From: Candidatus Binatia bacterium
Lineage (GTDB): Bacteria; Desulfobacterota; Binatia; HRBIN30
NCBI GenBank assembly: GCA_026415395.1
Contig: JAOAHD010000016.1
Location: forward strand, 1 to 64,000
Direction: 5' to 3'
Length of the DNA stretch: 64,000 nt
The first letter of the stretch is position 1, and the number at the start of each line of letters is the position of its first letter. This document shows positions 1 through 11,345 of this stretch, piece by piece. Both the position numbers and the translations under genes were made by a program. The notes under the pieces are model-generated. The model saw only the letters and a program-made list of their open reading frames with translations. It was not told the origin of the DNA and did no database searches.

Positions 1-1
1 G

Positions 2-169
2 GCGCAGACCGACTGGTGCAGCCAGCCGCTGGCGATGAAGGCGCTGGTGGTCCAGACGGCCAAGGACCGTGCCAAGCGGCGGGTGGTGATCCGCACCACG
101 GCCTTCGACGGCACCCTGCCACGACCGAAGAAAAAATCCAGTATGCTGCGCCTTACCTGTTACCCGTAA
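2..169 (+). CDS. C-terminal end of an unidentified protein (5' end outside window)
   Basis: Frame 2 is open from the window edge for 55 codons and closes at a TAA at 167-169. The visible residues contain a basic, beta-strand-like stretch (RVVIRTTAFDGTLPRPKKK) and a short tail ending TCYP. No family can be named from so little sequence. The reading is supported by the strong intrinsic terminator about 25 bases downstream, which fits the end of a plus-strand transcription unit. It could still be a chance open frame, because no start codon or domain is visible. Confidence 0.45.
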   Translation, partial: AQTDWCSQPLAMKALVVQTAKDRAKRRVVIRTTAFDGTLPRPKKKSSMLRLTCYP

Positions 170-194
170 CCTGCAACGGCATCCCGCAGTGTGC

Positions 195-235
195 AAAGGG
201 GTGCGGGAGCCCAAGGCTCCCGCACCCCTTTTTTT
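195..235 (+). terminator. Strong Rho-independent terminator
   Basis: A perfect 17-bp stem (195-211 with 215-231) closes a 3-base loop (CAA). The core is GGGGTGCGGGAGCC, and the descending arm runs into seven consecutive T (229-235). It ends the transcript of the partial upstream gene and insulates the crotonase gene starting at 285. The reverse strand also has a short T-run, so it could act in both directions. Confidence 0.93.
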
Positions 236-284
236 CGCCGCAGGCTGACTTGCGTCTCGCCGAGAGAAACGGCACGCAGACGGT

Positions 285-1076
285 ATGACTTACCAGGACA
301 TTCTTTACGAAAAATGCGATGGGGTTGCGTGGATCACCATCAACCGGCCGGAGCGCCGCAACGCGTTCCGAGCGCAAACTGTGGATGAAATGATCCATGC
401 ATTTCGCGATGCCTGGGCCGACGAGGGCATCGGCGTTGTCGTGCTCACTGGCGCTGGCGACAAAGCCTTCTGCTCGGGTGGCGACCAGAAGGAACGCGGC
501 CCCTCCGGCTACGCCGGACGCACAGGAATTGGGCTCAATGTGGCCGAGCTACACAGCGTCATTCGCAACATCCCCAAGCCGGTGATCGCCATGGTCAATG
601 GCTACGCCATCGGCGGGGGTCACGTGTTGCACGTGGTCTGCGACCTCACGATCGCTGCGGACACCGCCATTTTCGGACAGGTCGGACCGCGCGTCGGCAG
701 CGTCGATCCCGGCTTCGGCACAGCCTATTTGGCGCGCATCGTGGGGGAAAAGAAGGCACGGGAGATTTGGTTTTTGTGCCGACAGTATAGTGCACAAGAA
801 GCGCTGGCCATGGGGCTGGTCAACAAAGTGGTTCCGGCGAGCGAGTTGCGTGCCGAGGTGGAGCGCTGGTGCCAGGAAATCTTGAGCATGAGTCCGACCG
901 CACTGAAGCTCGCCAAGCAGTCCTTCAATGCCGACACGGAACACATCAATGGCATTACCGAGCTTGGGTTTGCGGCATTGGAGCTCTACTATCAAACCCC
1001 CGAATCGCAGGAGGGCCTCAAGGCCTTTCTGGAAAAGCGCAGGCCAAATTTTCGCGCTGCCCGAAAGCGCACGTAA
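285..1076 (+). CDS. Crotonase-fold acyl-CoA enzyme of the MenB/BadI group
   Basis: This 263-residue enoyl-CoA hydratase/isomerase superfamily enzyme most resembles 1,4-dihydroxy-2-naphthoyl-CoA synthase (MenB) and 2-ketocyclohexanecarboxyl-CoA hydrolase (BadI). It has the oxyanion-hole segments AFCSGGDQ and [19 protein letters not shown], the [17 protein letters not shown] segment and the [14 protein letters not shown] segment. The SGGDQ and CRQY parts are MenB-like. The GSVDPG-(Y/F)-GTA segment and the C-terminal LYY-x-T-x-ES-x-EG segment are closer to BadI, a ring-cleaving hydrolase of anaerobic aromatic or alicyclic acid degradation. No other men or bad gene is visible, so the choice between menaquinone synthesis and ring cleavage stays open. 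The ribosome binding site before ATG 285 is weak. Confidence 0.85.
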   Translation: MTYQDILYEKCDGVAWITINRPERRNAFRAQTVDEMIHAFRDAWADEGIGVVVLTGAGDKAFCSGGDQKERGPSGYAGRTGIGLNVAELHSVIRNIPKPVIAMVNGYAIGGGHVLHVVCDLTIAADTAIFGQVGPRVGSVDPGFGTAYLARIVGEKKAREIWFLCRQYSAQEALAMGLVNKVVPASELRAEVERWCQEILSMSPTALKLAKQSFNADTEHINGITELGFAALELYYQTPESQEGLKAFLEKRRPNFRAARKRT

Positions 1077-1727
1077 GTAATGGGAGCGCCTCGCAAAGAG
1101 AGCGTGTTTGCGAAGTACACTCGTGGCACTCTCCTAACGGTTCACCAGCCTGCAAGAAGGAGGCACCCACGAAAGTTCGCATGAGGAAATCGCACGCAAA
1201 ACGGCAACGACGGTCACCAATGAACAACAGGGAAAGTGCAGGGGCAGCAGCCGCCCGCCGGTCGCGGCGCCACGCCACCCTCGAGGATGCCATTGAGCTG
1301 GCTGTTCGTGCGCACCGCGGTGCCACGGACAAGGCGGGCGCTCCATACATTCTGCATGTCTTGCGGGTGATGCTGGCGGTAGAAGGAGATGTTGCGCGCA
1401 TGGCGGCTGCGTTGCACGACGTGGTCGAGGACACGAGCTACACGCCCGACGACTTGCGCAGGCTCGGGTTCCCGGTCGAAGTCGTCGACGCGGTGGACGC
1501 GCTCACCCGCCGCCCAGGCGAACTTTACGAAGATTTCGTACGGCGTGCGGCTGCCCACCCGATTGCTCGTCAGATCAAGCTCGCCGACTTGGAGGACAAC
1601 ATGGATATCCGCCGCTTACCGCACCTGCGCGAGGCTGACCTCGAGCGGCTCGCACGCTACCGAGCCGCATGGGAGATCCTCGCCAGTGCCAAGCCCGCCG
1701 ACCACTCTTCTCCGGCGCCCGCTTCCC

Positions 1728-3973
<2,246 letters not shown>

Positions 3974-4045
3974 TTAGCGTTCCGACCGACTTGCCGAAAC
4001 GCAGCGTGCGGCAGCAGCCTTTTGTCGCAGGCCGAGTTGCGTGAT

Positions 4046-4300
4046 TTACGCGGGAAGCACGTGCACTTGCCGCCGGTTCCGGCCCATGCGTTCGTAGTGC
4101 ACGATGCCGTCGATCTTCGCAAACAAGGTGTAGTCGCGGCCCATCCCCACGTTTTGCCCGGGGTAAATCTTGGTGCCCAATTGGCGCACAAGGATGTTCC
4201 CTGCCTTAGCCCGTTGGCCGGCAAAGATCTTCACACCGCGACGTTGCCCCTGGCTATCCCGACCGTTGCGTGTACTGCCCTGTCCTTTCTTATGCGCCAT
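4046..4300 (-). CDS. rpmA: 50S ribosomal protein bL27
   Basis: This 84-residue ribosomal protein begins [16 protein letters not shown] and contains the hallmark [15 protein letters not shown] and [15 protein letters not shown] segments. bL27 reaches the peptidyl-transferase centre with its N-terminus. There is no N-terminal cleavable extension of the Firmicutes type. The start ATG lies four bases after the rplU stop codon, so the two are cotranscribed and probably coupled. The family is so conserved that the identification is secure. Confidence 0.98.
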   Translation of the reverse strand: MAHKKGQGSTRNGRDSQGQRRGVKIFAGQRAKAGNILVRQLGTKIYPGQNVGMGRDYTLFAKIDGIVHYERMGRNRRQVHVLPA

Positions 4301-4304
4301 GGCT

Positions 4305-4625
4305 TCACGCTCCCACTTGGATGGATGTGACCCGGATCTCCGTGAATGGCTGCCGATGGCCGTACCGGCGCCGATAGTTCTTCCGGCGCTTTTTCTTGAA
4401 CACGAGGATTTTCTTTGCCTTGCCCTGGCGGACAACCCGCGCAATCACTTTTGCTCCGGGCACCATCGGCTGACCTACCTTGAGGCCACTCGCATCGCTT
4501 GCCACCAGCACCTCGGAGAATTCGATGCTACTACCAGGTTCTGCCTCGACCTTCTCGATGCGCAGGACTTCACCCGGTGTTACCCGGTACTGCTTCCCTC
4601 CGGTACGGATTACAGCGTATTCCAT
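4305..4625 (-). CDS. rplU: 50S ribosomal protein bL21
   Basis: This 106-residue protein binds 23S rRNA. It begins [19 protein letters not shown] and carries the basic [24 protein letters not shown] block typical of bL21. It is the first gene of the rplU-rpmA-obgE-proB operon. A GGGGAG lies eight bases before the ATG, and a promoter with a perfect TTGACA lies at 4658-4686. The protein length matches the family. Confidence 0.98.
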   Translation of the reverse strand: MEYAVIRTGGKQYRVTPGEVLRIEKVEAEPGSSIEFSEVLVASDASGLKVGQPMVPGAKVIARVVRQGKAKKILVFKKKRRKNYRRRYGHRQPFTEIRVTSIQVGA

Positions 4626-4657
4626 GGGCAGGTCTCCCCGAAACGAGCGAAGCGCTC

Positions 4658-4686
4658 TTGATAGACGAGGCGCCAGGCTTTGTCAA
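4658..4686 (-). promoter_or_regulatory. Sigma70-type promoter of the rplU operon
   Basis: Reading the minus strand, a perfect TTGACA (4681-4686) is followed by a 17-base spacer and TATCAA (4658-4663) as the -10 element. The predicted transcription start lies near 4651, giving a leader of about 25 bases before the rplU ATG. Spacing and -35 match are ideal for a housekeeping promoter, as expected for a ribosomal protein operon. Confidence 0.7.
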
Positions 4687-4968
4687 CGCGGCCTTCCCTA
4701 TCAGCAGCGCGCCGCACAGCGGGAGCTGAGGTTCTAAGCGAGCCAGCCTCAGACGTCCAGTTTCGCAGTGGGTTCCACCGGAGCGGTCCGGGCATGAACG
4801 CGGCGAACCGACTGCTGCGGTGGAGTGCTCGGTCCACGGAAGCAAGAGAACCCCTCGGCCGCTCCTGCACATCTACCCCGAGCCTTCAGCCGTGGGCTCC
4901 CCAAGGAAACGCCAGAGTCGCACGTCGGCGCAGGCGACGCGGCCCGATTCTTTGCTAAACAGGAGTTC
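4687..4968. other. Divergent intergenic region between rplU and plsX
   Basis: Together with the rplU promoter this makes about 340 bases without a convincing gene. In many proteobacteria plsX follows yceD-rpmF, but no rpmF-like reading frame (MAVPKRK-type start) can be found here, so plsX has its own upstream region. The only site I see on the plus strand is an AGGAG at 4961-4965 just before plsX. No hairpin with a T-run is present. Confidence 0.6.
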
Positions 4969-5982
4969 ATGCCCACGATCGCTCTCGACGCCATGGGAGG
5001 GGACCATGCGCCTCATGAAATTGTGAAAGGCGCGGCCTCGGTGAGCCTGGAAACGCAAATTGACGTGATCCTCGTGGGCGACGAACGGCAAATTCAAGCG
5101 GTGCTCGACCGGGTTCAGTACCGTCCCGAACGCCTGCAGGTGCGACACACAGAGCAAACCATTGGCATGGCAGAAGAGCCGCACGAGGCGGTGAAGAAGA
5201 AACCACGATCCTCTTTGCTCAAAGCCATTCAGCTGGTAGCCGAAGGCGAAGCTGATGCCGCGGTGACTGCTGGAAACACCGGCGCTGCTGTGCTGGCCTG
5301 TGCCCGGCATTTCCGCCCACTTCCAGGCATCCGGCGGGCCGGACTCGCCTCGGTATACCCAAGGCAAACGGAGTACCCGGGGCAGGACCAGCTCGCCTTG
5401 CTGCTCGACGTCGGGGCCACGATTCGCTGCGAGGCGACGGAACTCGTGCAGTTTGCCATCATGGGAAGCGCGTACGCGCGGCGAATCTCCAAAGTGCCGA
5501 GCCCGCGCGTGGGTCTCCTCAACATGGGCAGCGAGGAGAACAAGGGCGGCGAGACCTTGGTCGAAGCTTACCGCCGCCTGAGTCGGATTGCTGGACTGAA
5601 CTTTGTCGGCAACATCGAGGGTCATGAACTGATTAAAGGCAGGGCAGACATCATCGTCACCGAAGGTTTCACTGGCAACGTGGTGTTGAAGCTTCTGGAA
5701 GGCATTGCAGATAGCCTCAGCGACCTCGCGGGCACGGCAGCCCGTGAAAGCTGGCGCTACCGGCTCGGGCTCCGGGTGCTTGAAAGTGGGCTCGAGCGAC
5801 TGCGGAGCCTCACGGATTACACAGCTTACGGCGGGGCGCCCATCCTCGGTTTCGAGCACCTGCTGATCAAGGCCCACGGGCGGTCGCAAGCTCGCGCCGT
5901 GAGTAACGCGGTGAAAGTCGCGGCCAAGGCTGTACGCGACGGTGTTGTCCGGGAGATTCAAGCGACACTGGAAAGCTTATAA
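4969..5982 (+). CDS. plsX: Phosphate acyltransferase PlsX
   Basis: This 337-residue peripheral membrane enzyme converts acyl-ACP and phosphate to acyl-phosphate, the donor used by PlsY for phospholipid synthesis. It begins MPTIALDAMGGDHAPHEIVKG and contains AAVTAGNTGA, LLNMGSEENKG and the FTGNVVLKLLEG segment, all typical of PlsX. The start is fixed by the conserved N-terminus, with AGGAG three bases upstream. The usual partner fabH does not follow. Instead a HAD phosphatase of the phosphatidate phosphatase type starts 11 bases downstream, which suggests a lipid-linked transcription unit. Confidence 0.96.
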   Translation: MPTIALDAMGGDHAPHEIVKGAASVSLETQIDVILVGDERQIQAVLDRVQYRPERLQVRHTEQTIGMAEEPHEAVKKKPRSSLLKAIQLVAEGEADAAVTAGNTGAAVLACARHFRPLPGIRRAGLASVYPRQTEYPGQDQLALLLDVGATIRCEATELVQFAIMGSAYARRISKVPSPRVGLLNMGSEENKGGETLVEAYRRLSRIAGLNFVGNIEGHELIKGRADIIVTEGFTGNVVLKLLEGIADSLSDLAGTAARESWRYRLGLRVLESGLERLRSLTDYTAYGGAPILGFEHLLIKAHGRSQARAVSNAVKVAAKAVRDGVVREIQATLESL

Positions 5983-5993
5983 AAACCGGCGTC

Positions 5994-7052
5994 ATGGCAG
6001 CCCCGACCGCAAGCTTTCCGATTGTCTTCCGCTGGGACCTCGACAAAACCTACTTGCGCAACGAGTTCGACAGCCTGCGTGACCTCGTCAAGATTCCGTT
6101 CGAGAAACCGGAAGACAAGGTCACCGTACCCGGCGTTGTCGCCCTGATCCGCAACCTCCGCCGCGTTGCCCGCCAGCACCGGCGGGAGGTCCGCGTGTTT
6201 TTCATTTCCGCAAGCCCGCCGCAAATTGCCAAAGCCATCAAAGAAAAGCTCGCCCTCGACGGCACCGAATACGACGGCATCACGTTCAAGAACCAACTCC
6301 AGCACATCATGCGCGGGCGCTTTCGCAACTTGCGGGAGCAAGTGGGTTACAAGCTCACGGTCCTGTTGCGCCAGCGGAGCGAATTCCCCTCTGAGGCGCG
6401 CGAGGTACTCTTCGGGGACGATTGGGAGTCCGACCCCATCATTTACTCGCTGTACGCTGACATTGTCGCCGGCCGGCTTTCCGCAGAGGATTTGCCGGTG
6501 ATTCTGAACCGCATCGGCGTCGATCCCGAGCTTATCGCGGAGGCACGGCAGCTTGCGTCCACTATGCTTCTTGGCGAGGTGGTCGAGCGGATTTACATCA
6601 ACCTCGAGCGTCGCTCGCCCCCGAAACTCTTCGAGCCTTTTGGCCCTCGGCTGATTCCGACCTTTGACTACTTCCAAAGCGCAGCGTGCCTGTATCAAGA
6701 CCAACATCTTGACATTCAGGGCGTGGCCGAAGTGGCGCATGCTGTCCTGCTCGAGGCTGGGCTTACTCCTCGCCAGCTTGCAAACTCGCTCGCCGATATT
6801 TGTCGCCGAGGGTACCTGCATCCGCAGGTTCGCGAGGTGCTCGAGTGGGAACTCACGCGGCGAGAGATCTTGCCGCGGCCTCGGCAGCAGAGCCTGCTCA
6901 CACGGTTCCGCTCGTGGGTTCAGGCGCGAAGCGGTCGCGCCCGCGCCCTCCCCCGCCCGTTACCGCCGCGCCAGCCAGACATCGACTATCTGGCGCTCGT
7001 CGAGCACTGGCAGCAACGGCACATCCAAATCGAGAGAGAGGCAATGTCCTGA
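5994..7052 (+). CDS. App1-like (DUF2183) HAD phosphatase, possible phosphatidate phosphatase
   Basis: This 352-residue protein has the HAD signature DLDKT at 15-19 (nucleophile D15, general acid D17), a motif II serine in FFISASPP, a motif III lysine in ITFKNQL and the acidic FGDDWESDPIIYS motif IV. This arrangement is that of the App1/DUF2183 phosphatidate phosphatase catalytic domain, which removes phosphate from phosphatidic acid to give diacylglycerol. The C-terminal 150 residues are helical, without a named domain. No signal peptide is visible, so it should act in the cytoplasm or at the inner membrane face. Its position directly after plsX supports a role in phospholipid metabolism, but the substrate is inferred. 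Confidence 0.65.
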   Translation: MAAPTASFPIVFRWDLDKTYLRNEFDSLRDLVKIPFEKPEDKVTVPGVVALIRNLRRVARQHRREVRVFFISASPPQIAKAIKEKLALDGTEYDGITFKNQLQHIMRGRFRNLREQVGYKLTVLLRQRSEFPSEAREVLFGDDWESDPIIYSLYADIVAGRLSAEDLPVILNRIGVDPELIAEARQLASTMLLGEVVERIYINLERRSPPKLFEPFGPRLIPTFDYFQSAACLYQDQHLDIQGVAEVAHAVLLEAGLTPRQLANSLADICRRGYLHPQVREVLEWELTRREILPRPRQQSLLTRFRSWVQARSGRARALPRPLPPRQPDIDYLALVEHWQQRHIQIEREAMS

Positions 7053-7069
7053 GCAAGAGGAAATCGGAA

Positions 7070-7408
7070 ATGACCGCAAGCAAGCTTTACGTGGTTTTGG
7101 TTACGACGGCGAGCCTGGAGGAAGCAACCAAGATCGGGGAACACTTAGTCTCCGAGCAGCTTGCCGCATGCGTCAACATCGTCGGTCCGATTCGCTCACT
7201 TTACTTGTGGGACGACAAGCTCAACAACGACAGCGAGTATTTGCTGATCATCAAAGCGGGCGCAGAAAATTACGCCGCGCTCGAACAGGCAGTGCGCGAG
7301 CGGCATTCCTACCAGGTGCCGGAAATCCTCGCGCTTGAAGTTGCCGGGTGCTCACCGGCTTACCTCCAATGGGCCCTCTCCGCGCGGCCCAAATCGCCAA
7401 ACGCGTAA
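7070..7408 (+). CDS. cutA: CutA1-family protein
   Basis: This 112-residue protein has the trimeric CutA1 signature: LYVVLVTTASLEEATKIGEHLV at the start, LAACVNIVGPIRSLYLWDDKL, and HSYQVPEILALEVAGCSPAYLQW. CutA1 was linked to divalent cation (copper) tolerance, but the molecular role is still unclear. AAGAGG precedes the ATG by nine bases. The gene follows the App1-like gene by 17 bases and is probably the end of the plsX transcript, meeting the convergent pilU gene downstream. Confidence 0.93.
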   Translation: MTASKLYVVLVTTASLEEATKIGEHLVSEQLAACVNIVGPIRSLYLWDDKLNNDSEYLLIIKAGAENYAALEQAVRERHSYQVPEILALEVAGCSPAYLQWALSARPKSPNA

Positions 7409-7429
7409 AGCCTGCAGTTTGGGCCGGGC

Positions 7430-7459
7430 CGGAATCCCGTTCCCCGAGCCGGGATTCCG
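7430..7459. terminator. Possible bidirectional terminator between cutA and pilU
   Basis: A 10-bp perfect inverted repeat (CGGAATCCCG at 7430-7439 and CGGGATTCCG at 7450-7459) with a 10-base loop sits in the short gap between the convergent cutA and pilU genes. There is no T-run on either side, so it is only a candidate structure. The position between two converging gene ends is its main support. Confidence 0.4.
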
Positions 7460-7518
7460 CACCCGGTCCCACCACCACCCGGCGGGCGAGTGGTGGCCCC
7501 CCTTCAGCCCCCAGGCCG

Positions 7519-8685
7519 TCAGAGCTTGCGCAAACTACTCGCTGTTGGTTCCCTCCCCTCGATGCGCAAGCCACCGGTATCGGCAAGAGCGGCAATCTTT
7601 CGCTGCACGGGATGCTTGCGGGCAATTTCGAGCTGCTTGATGCGAATTCGGAGGTTATTGGCACTATCCGCATTCGCCAGGGCTTGCTCTTCAGAAATTC
7701 GGCCTTGTGCGTAGAGGTCGTACAGTGCTTGATCGAACGTCTGCCCGCCTTCCTGCGTGCTATTCTCCATCGCCTCCTTCAGCTTATCGATTTCGCCGCG
7801 CTTAATGAGTTCTTTCACGTACGGAGTATCGACGAGGATCTCCAACGCCGCCACACGCTTGCCGTCAACTCCGGGAACCAGCCTTTGCGAAATGATGCCG
7901 CGCAAGTTGAGCGAAAGCTGCAGGTAAATCTCCGGGTGGCGCGAAGCGGGGAAGAAATTCATGACCCGCTCGATTGCTTGGTTCGCATTGTTGGAGTGCA
8001 GCGTGGCCAGGCACAGATGACCCGTTTCCGAAAAGGTGATGGCCGCTTCCATTGTTTCCACGTCACGCACTTCGCCAATCAAGATCACGTCCGGAGCCTG
8101 TCGCAAGGTATTCCGCAGTGCTTCGTTGAACGAGACCGTATCGAAGCCCACTTCTCGTTGGCTCACGATGCACTTTTTGTGCGGGTGAATGAACTCGATG
8201 GGATCCTCGATGGTGAGGATGTGCCCAGTGGAGTTTTCGTTGCGGTAGTCGATCATGGCCGCAAGCGTGGTCGACTTGCCCGAGCCGGTCGCTCCGGTCA
8301 CGAGCACGAGCCCACGGCGGCTCATGGCGATGTCTTTGAGAACGGGTGGTAACCCAAGCTCATCTAACGTGGGGATCCGGGTTTTGATTTGCCGGATCAC
8401 CACCCCAACGACGCCTCTCTGGCGGTACACATTGATGCGGAAACGTCCGAGCCGGTCCGAGGCAATCGCTAAGTTCATCTCCAATTTTTCGTCGAACTGC
8501 GCCCGCTGCCGTTCGCTCATCAGCGAGTGCGCAAGGAGCTCCACCTCCCGGGAGGTTAGCGGTGTGGTGCCGTACGGCTGGTTGAACCCCTCCACACGGA
8601 ACATCGGTGGGCTGTCGGCCGTGAGGTAGAGATCCGAGGCATTCCGCGCCACCATCTCGGCAAGCAGCTCGCGGATATCTGGCAT
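7519..8685 (-). CDS. pilU: Type IV pilus retraction ATPase, PilU-like
   Basis: This 388-residue hexameric secretion ATPase of the PilT/PilU group has Walker A GATGSGKST, the Asp box TIEDPIEF, Walker B VILIGEVRD and the His box SETGHLCLATLHSNNA. It powers or assists pilus retraction at the inner membrane base. The second position after pilT and the longer C-terminus (about 40 residues beyond the PilT core) favour PilU. GGAGG lies nine bases before the ATG. It starts 18 bases after the pilT stop, so the two form an operon; no pilus structural genes are in the window. Confidence 0.88.
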   Translation of the reverse strand: MPDIRELLAEMVARNASDLYLTADSPPMFRVEGFNQPYGTTPLTSREVELLAHSLMSERQRAQFDEKLEMNLAIASDRLGRFRINVYRQRGVVGVVIRQIKTRIPTLDELGLPPVLKDIAMSRRGLVLVTGATGSGKSTTLAAMIDYRNENSTGHILTIEDPIEFIHPHKKCIVSQREVGFDTVSFNEALRNTLRQAPDVILIGEVRDVETMEAAITFSETGHLCLATLHSNNANQAIERVMNFFPASRHPEIYLQLSLNLRGIISQRLVPGVDGKRVAALEILVDTPYVKELIKRGEIDKLKEAMENSTQEGGQTFDQALYDLYAQGRISEEQALANADSANNLRIRIKQLEIARKHPVQRKIAALADTGGLRIEGREPTASSLRKL

Positions 8686-8703
8686 CGCTACCGACCTCCG
8701 TGA

Positions 8704-9822
8704 CTAGCGGCCGAGGAAGGGCCGCGAGGCCTTGAGCGGCGAGCTCGCGCGCGCTTCCGGGCGCGCGCCCGTCGTCTCCGGTCCGAAGAGATTCGGCGTC
8801 AACGTGCGCGACTGTGCCTCTTCCTTCGTAACGAGTCCGCGCGCCACGAGATCGAGCAACGCCATGTCGAGCGTTTGCATGCCCCAGGCCTGGCCTGTCT
8901 GCAAAGCCGACGGGAGCTGATGAATCTTGTTTTCCCGGATTAGATTGCGCACCGCCGGCGTGCCAATGAGAATTTCCAGCGCCGCAATCCGGCCACCGGT
9001 TTTTTTCTTCACCAACGTTTGCGTGATGATCGCCTGAATGGATTCGGCAAACATGGCACGAATCTGCCCCTGCTGGGCTGCCGGGAACACGTCGATAATT
9101 CGGTCCACCGTTTTTGGCGCACTCGAAGTGTGCACGGTGGCGAAGACCAAGTGCCCGGTCTCGGCAGCCGTGAGGGCCAGAGAAATCGTTTCCAAATCGC
9201 GCATTTCGCCAACGAGAATCACGTCGGGGTCCTCACGCAAGGCCCCGCGCAACGCAGCGTTAAAGGACATCGTGTGCGGACCCACTTCACGCTGGTTTAC
9301 GAGACACTTCTTCGAGCGGTGCACGAACTCAATCGGGTCCTCAATCGTGAGAATATGGCCCTCGTAGGTCTCGTTGATGAAGTCGATCATTGCCGCCAGT
9401 GTGGTGGATTTTCCTGACCCGGTCGGGCCGGTCACCAACACGAGGCCCTTTTCTTTCTTGCAGATCTCTTTGATCACGGGCGGCAACCCCAACTCGTCGA
9501 TCGTCATCACCTTCGTTGGGATGGTGCGGAAGACAGCCGCCTCGCCCTTGCGGGTGCGGAATACGTTGACACGAAACCGCGCCACTTCCCCCAACTCAAA
9601 GGAGAAATCCACATCGTTGGTTTCCTGAAATTGTTTGCGCACCGCATCGGTCATGATGTCGAACACCATGCGGTGCACCTCGTCGGGCGTCAGCGGCGGA
9701 TGCTCGATCCGCTTCATGTCGCCATGGATGCGGACCATCGGTGGTTCGCCGGAGGACAAATGCACATCCGACGCGCCTTCGCGGTGGGCAAAGGTTAAGA
9801 GCTGCGTAATGTCCATCGCCAT
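8704..9822 (-). CDS. pilT: Type IV pilus retraction ATPase PilT
   Basis: This 372-residue ATPase begins MAMDITQLLTFAHREGASDVHL. It contains Walker A GPTGSGKST, the Asp box TIEDPIEF, Walker B VILVGEMRD and the AETGHLVFATVHTSSA segment; the near-C-terminal AIITQTLVKKK is typical of PilT. It drives twitching motility by depolymerising pili. The ATG at 9822 is chosen over a start 24 codons upstream because GAGG lies eight bases before it and the family begins here. pilU follows on the same strand. Confidence 0.95.
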   Translation of the reverse strand: MAMDITQLLTFAHREGASDVHLSSGEPPMVRIHGDMKRIEHPPLTPDEVHRMVFDIMTDAVRKQFQETNDVDFSFELGEVARFRVNVFRTRKGEAAVFRTIPTKVMTIDELGLPPVIKEICKKEKGLVLVTGPTGSGKSTTLAAMIDFINETYEGHILTIEDPIEFVHRSKKCLVNQREVGPHTMSFNAALRGALREDPDVILVGEMRDLETISLALTAAETGHLVFATVHTSSAPKTVDRIIDVFPAAQQGQIRAMFAESIQAIITQTLVKKKTGGRIAALEILIGTPAVRNLIRENKIHQLPSALQTGQAWGMQTLDMALLDLVARGLVTKEEAQSRTLTPNLFGPETTGARPEARASSPLKASRPFLGR

Positions 9823-10050
9823 ACGGGCTACCTCACAACCAACGCCGCCTGCTGGCCTGCAAGCACTGCGCCAAATGCACCGCCCCACCATCACCTTCCG
9901 CTATCTCATGGCAAGGGACAGTCTTTGTTATCTGCGCAGCATGGGAAACCCGCCAAACTGTCAACTCAGTAACGTCGTCCTGCCAGAGTTTGTCCGCGCA
10001 CTGCCGCCGAACGGCAAAGTGCCAGCTTTTGACACCACCCGACGGAGGAT

Positions 10051-10680
10051 TCACGCTGGCTGCAGCGATGCCAGCATGACGCTCATGAGAATATTGCTGA
10101 ACCCGTGATAGAAGGCAGGCACGAGCAGATTCGTTGTGCGGGCCCAAAGCCATCCGTAGAGCAGGCCGGGGAAGAACACAATCAGTCTTCCGGGGCCACC
10201 GTTAAACACGTGGCACAGCGCGAACAGGGCGTTGGCGTACAAAAGGCCGGGCCCGCACCGGGCACCGAACCACTGCCAGCGTCGTGGCCACACTCGGTCG
10301 AACTCCGTTTGCATGTACGCTCGAAAGAAGAACTCCTCGGAAAGGCCGACTCCGAGCAAGTGATCCGCTGCAAGCCGAGCAAAATTGTCCGGCAGGCGGA
10401 AGGAAAATTGCTGCCCTTGGTACCAAACTCCGAAGCCGTAGTGCCCCACCAGGTAAGGAACGAACACCAGCATGAGCACTGCCGCGTGAAAGCGCAGTCC
10501 GGGGATTCCCTCGAGCGTAAGGCCGAAGGCGTCCAAGTCGCGCTTGTTCCAAAGCAGGTACAGGAGCGGAACGAAAATCCACACGGCTGAAATGTGCGAC
10601 CACAACGCCAGGGGTAAGGCGATCGCGAGCAGGAGAAGCGCGGCGAGCGCAGGGCGAAAGCGAGTGGGTACGGAACTCAC
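10051..10680 (-). CDS. CPBP-family intramembrane glutamic protease
   Basis: This 209-residue polytopic membrane protein of the CAAX-protease/Abi (CPBP) family carries the three conserved sites: E115-E116-x3-R120 (EEFFFR), H157 (ALCHVF) and H192 with N196 (FYHGFSN). At least five hydrophobic segments are visible. Members cleave substrates within the membrane, and bacterial roles range from maturation of small peptides to bacteriocin immunity. The start is GTG 10680, overlapping the rlpA stop as GTGA, with GAGG seven bases upstream. A longer frame would overlap rlpA by 139 bases. Coupling to rlpA suggests a cell-envelope role. Confidence 0.85.
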   Translation of the reverse strand: MSSVPTRFRPALAALLLLAIALPLALWSHISAVWIFVPLLYLLWNKRDLDAFGLTLEGIPGLRFHAAVLMLVFVPYLVGHYGFGVWYQGQQFSFRLPDNFARLAADHLLGVGLSEEFFFRAYMQTEFDRVWPRRWQWFGARCGPGLLYANALFALCHVFNGGPGRLIVFFPGLLYGWLWARTTNLLVPAFYHGFSNILMSVMLASLQPA

Positions 10681-11336
10681 CGGCTGTCCTCGACTCGAAC
10701 GATCACTGGAATGACCCCGAGGCGTTCCACCCTCCGCGCGTGGGCGCGGGCCTCCTCGTGGCGGCGGAAGCGCCCTAGCCGAACACGGTAGTACGTTTGT
10801 CCGTTCAAACGCCACGCTTGTACCCGGACCGTAGAAAATATGGGCTGCAGAGTACGGCGAAACCGTTCGGCGTCACTCCGCCTGGCAAAGGCGCCGAGCT
10901 GTATGCTGTACACCGCTTGTCGGATCACTGGCTCCTCGAACCCAAGGACTTCCAACCGCACGCGTGCCGTGCCCGGACCGATAATTCCGAGCACACGGGC
11001 GGCCGCATACGAAAGATCGATGATACGCCCGCGAACGAAGGGGCCGCGGTCATTGACCCGCACTTCGACCTGCCGTCCGTTATCCAAGTTAGTCACCAAA
11101 ACGCGTGTCCCCAGTGGAAGGCTGGGGTGTGCGGCTGTGAGGTCGTATTGGTCGAACACTTCCCCACTTGCGGTCTGGTTGCCATGGAACCCCGGGCCAT
11201 ACCATGAGGCTATTCCTTCTTGCCTCGCGCCGACACGCGGCTCGATGGGCGGCCGTGGGCGGAACCAGCCGCACCCGCCAACCAGCACCACCAACCCAAC
11301 CACCAACGCACCGTGCAGCGCTTTCCGCATTGCCAC
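10677..11336 (-). CDS. rlpA: RlpA-like lipoprotein with SPOR domain
   Basis: This 219-residue lipoprotein has a lipobox VLVGGC with the lipidated cysteine at C22. A double-psi beta-barrel follows (about 38-130: [49 protein letters not shown]), then a C-terminal SPOR domain (about 140-219: YSIQLGAF). RlpA acts as a septal lytic transglycosylase on denuded peptidoglycan strands, to which SPOR binds. It should be outer-membrane anchored and face the periplasm. It precedes and overlaps the CPBP protease gene and follows pmbA by nine bases. Confidence 0.95.
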   Translation of the reverse strand: MAMRKALHGALVVGLVVLVGGCGWFRPRPPIEPRVGARQEGIASWYGPGFHGNQTASGEVFDQYDLTAAHPSLPLGTRVLVTNLDNGRQVEVRVNDRGPFVRGRIIDLSYAAARVLGIIGPGTARVRLEVLGFEEPVIRQAVYSIQLGAFARRSDAERFRRTLQPIFSTVRVQAWRLNGQTYYRVRLGRFRRHEEARAHARRVERLGVIPVIVRVEDSR

Positions 11337-11345
11337 GAGCGAGGA

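Noticed and set aside
4873-5961. 362-codon minus-strand frame opposite plsX
   Set aside because: plsX is a highly conserved gene occupying the plus strand; the opposite frame has no motif and no start signal.
10120-10590. Plus-strand frame opposite the CPBP protease gene
   Set aside because: The minus-strand protein has all three CPBP active-site motifs and a coupled GTG start.
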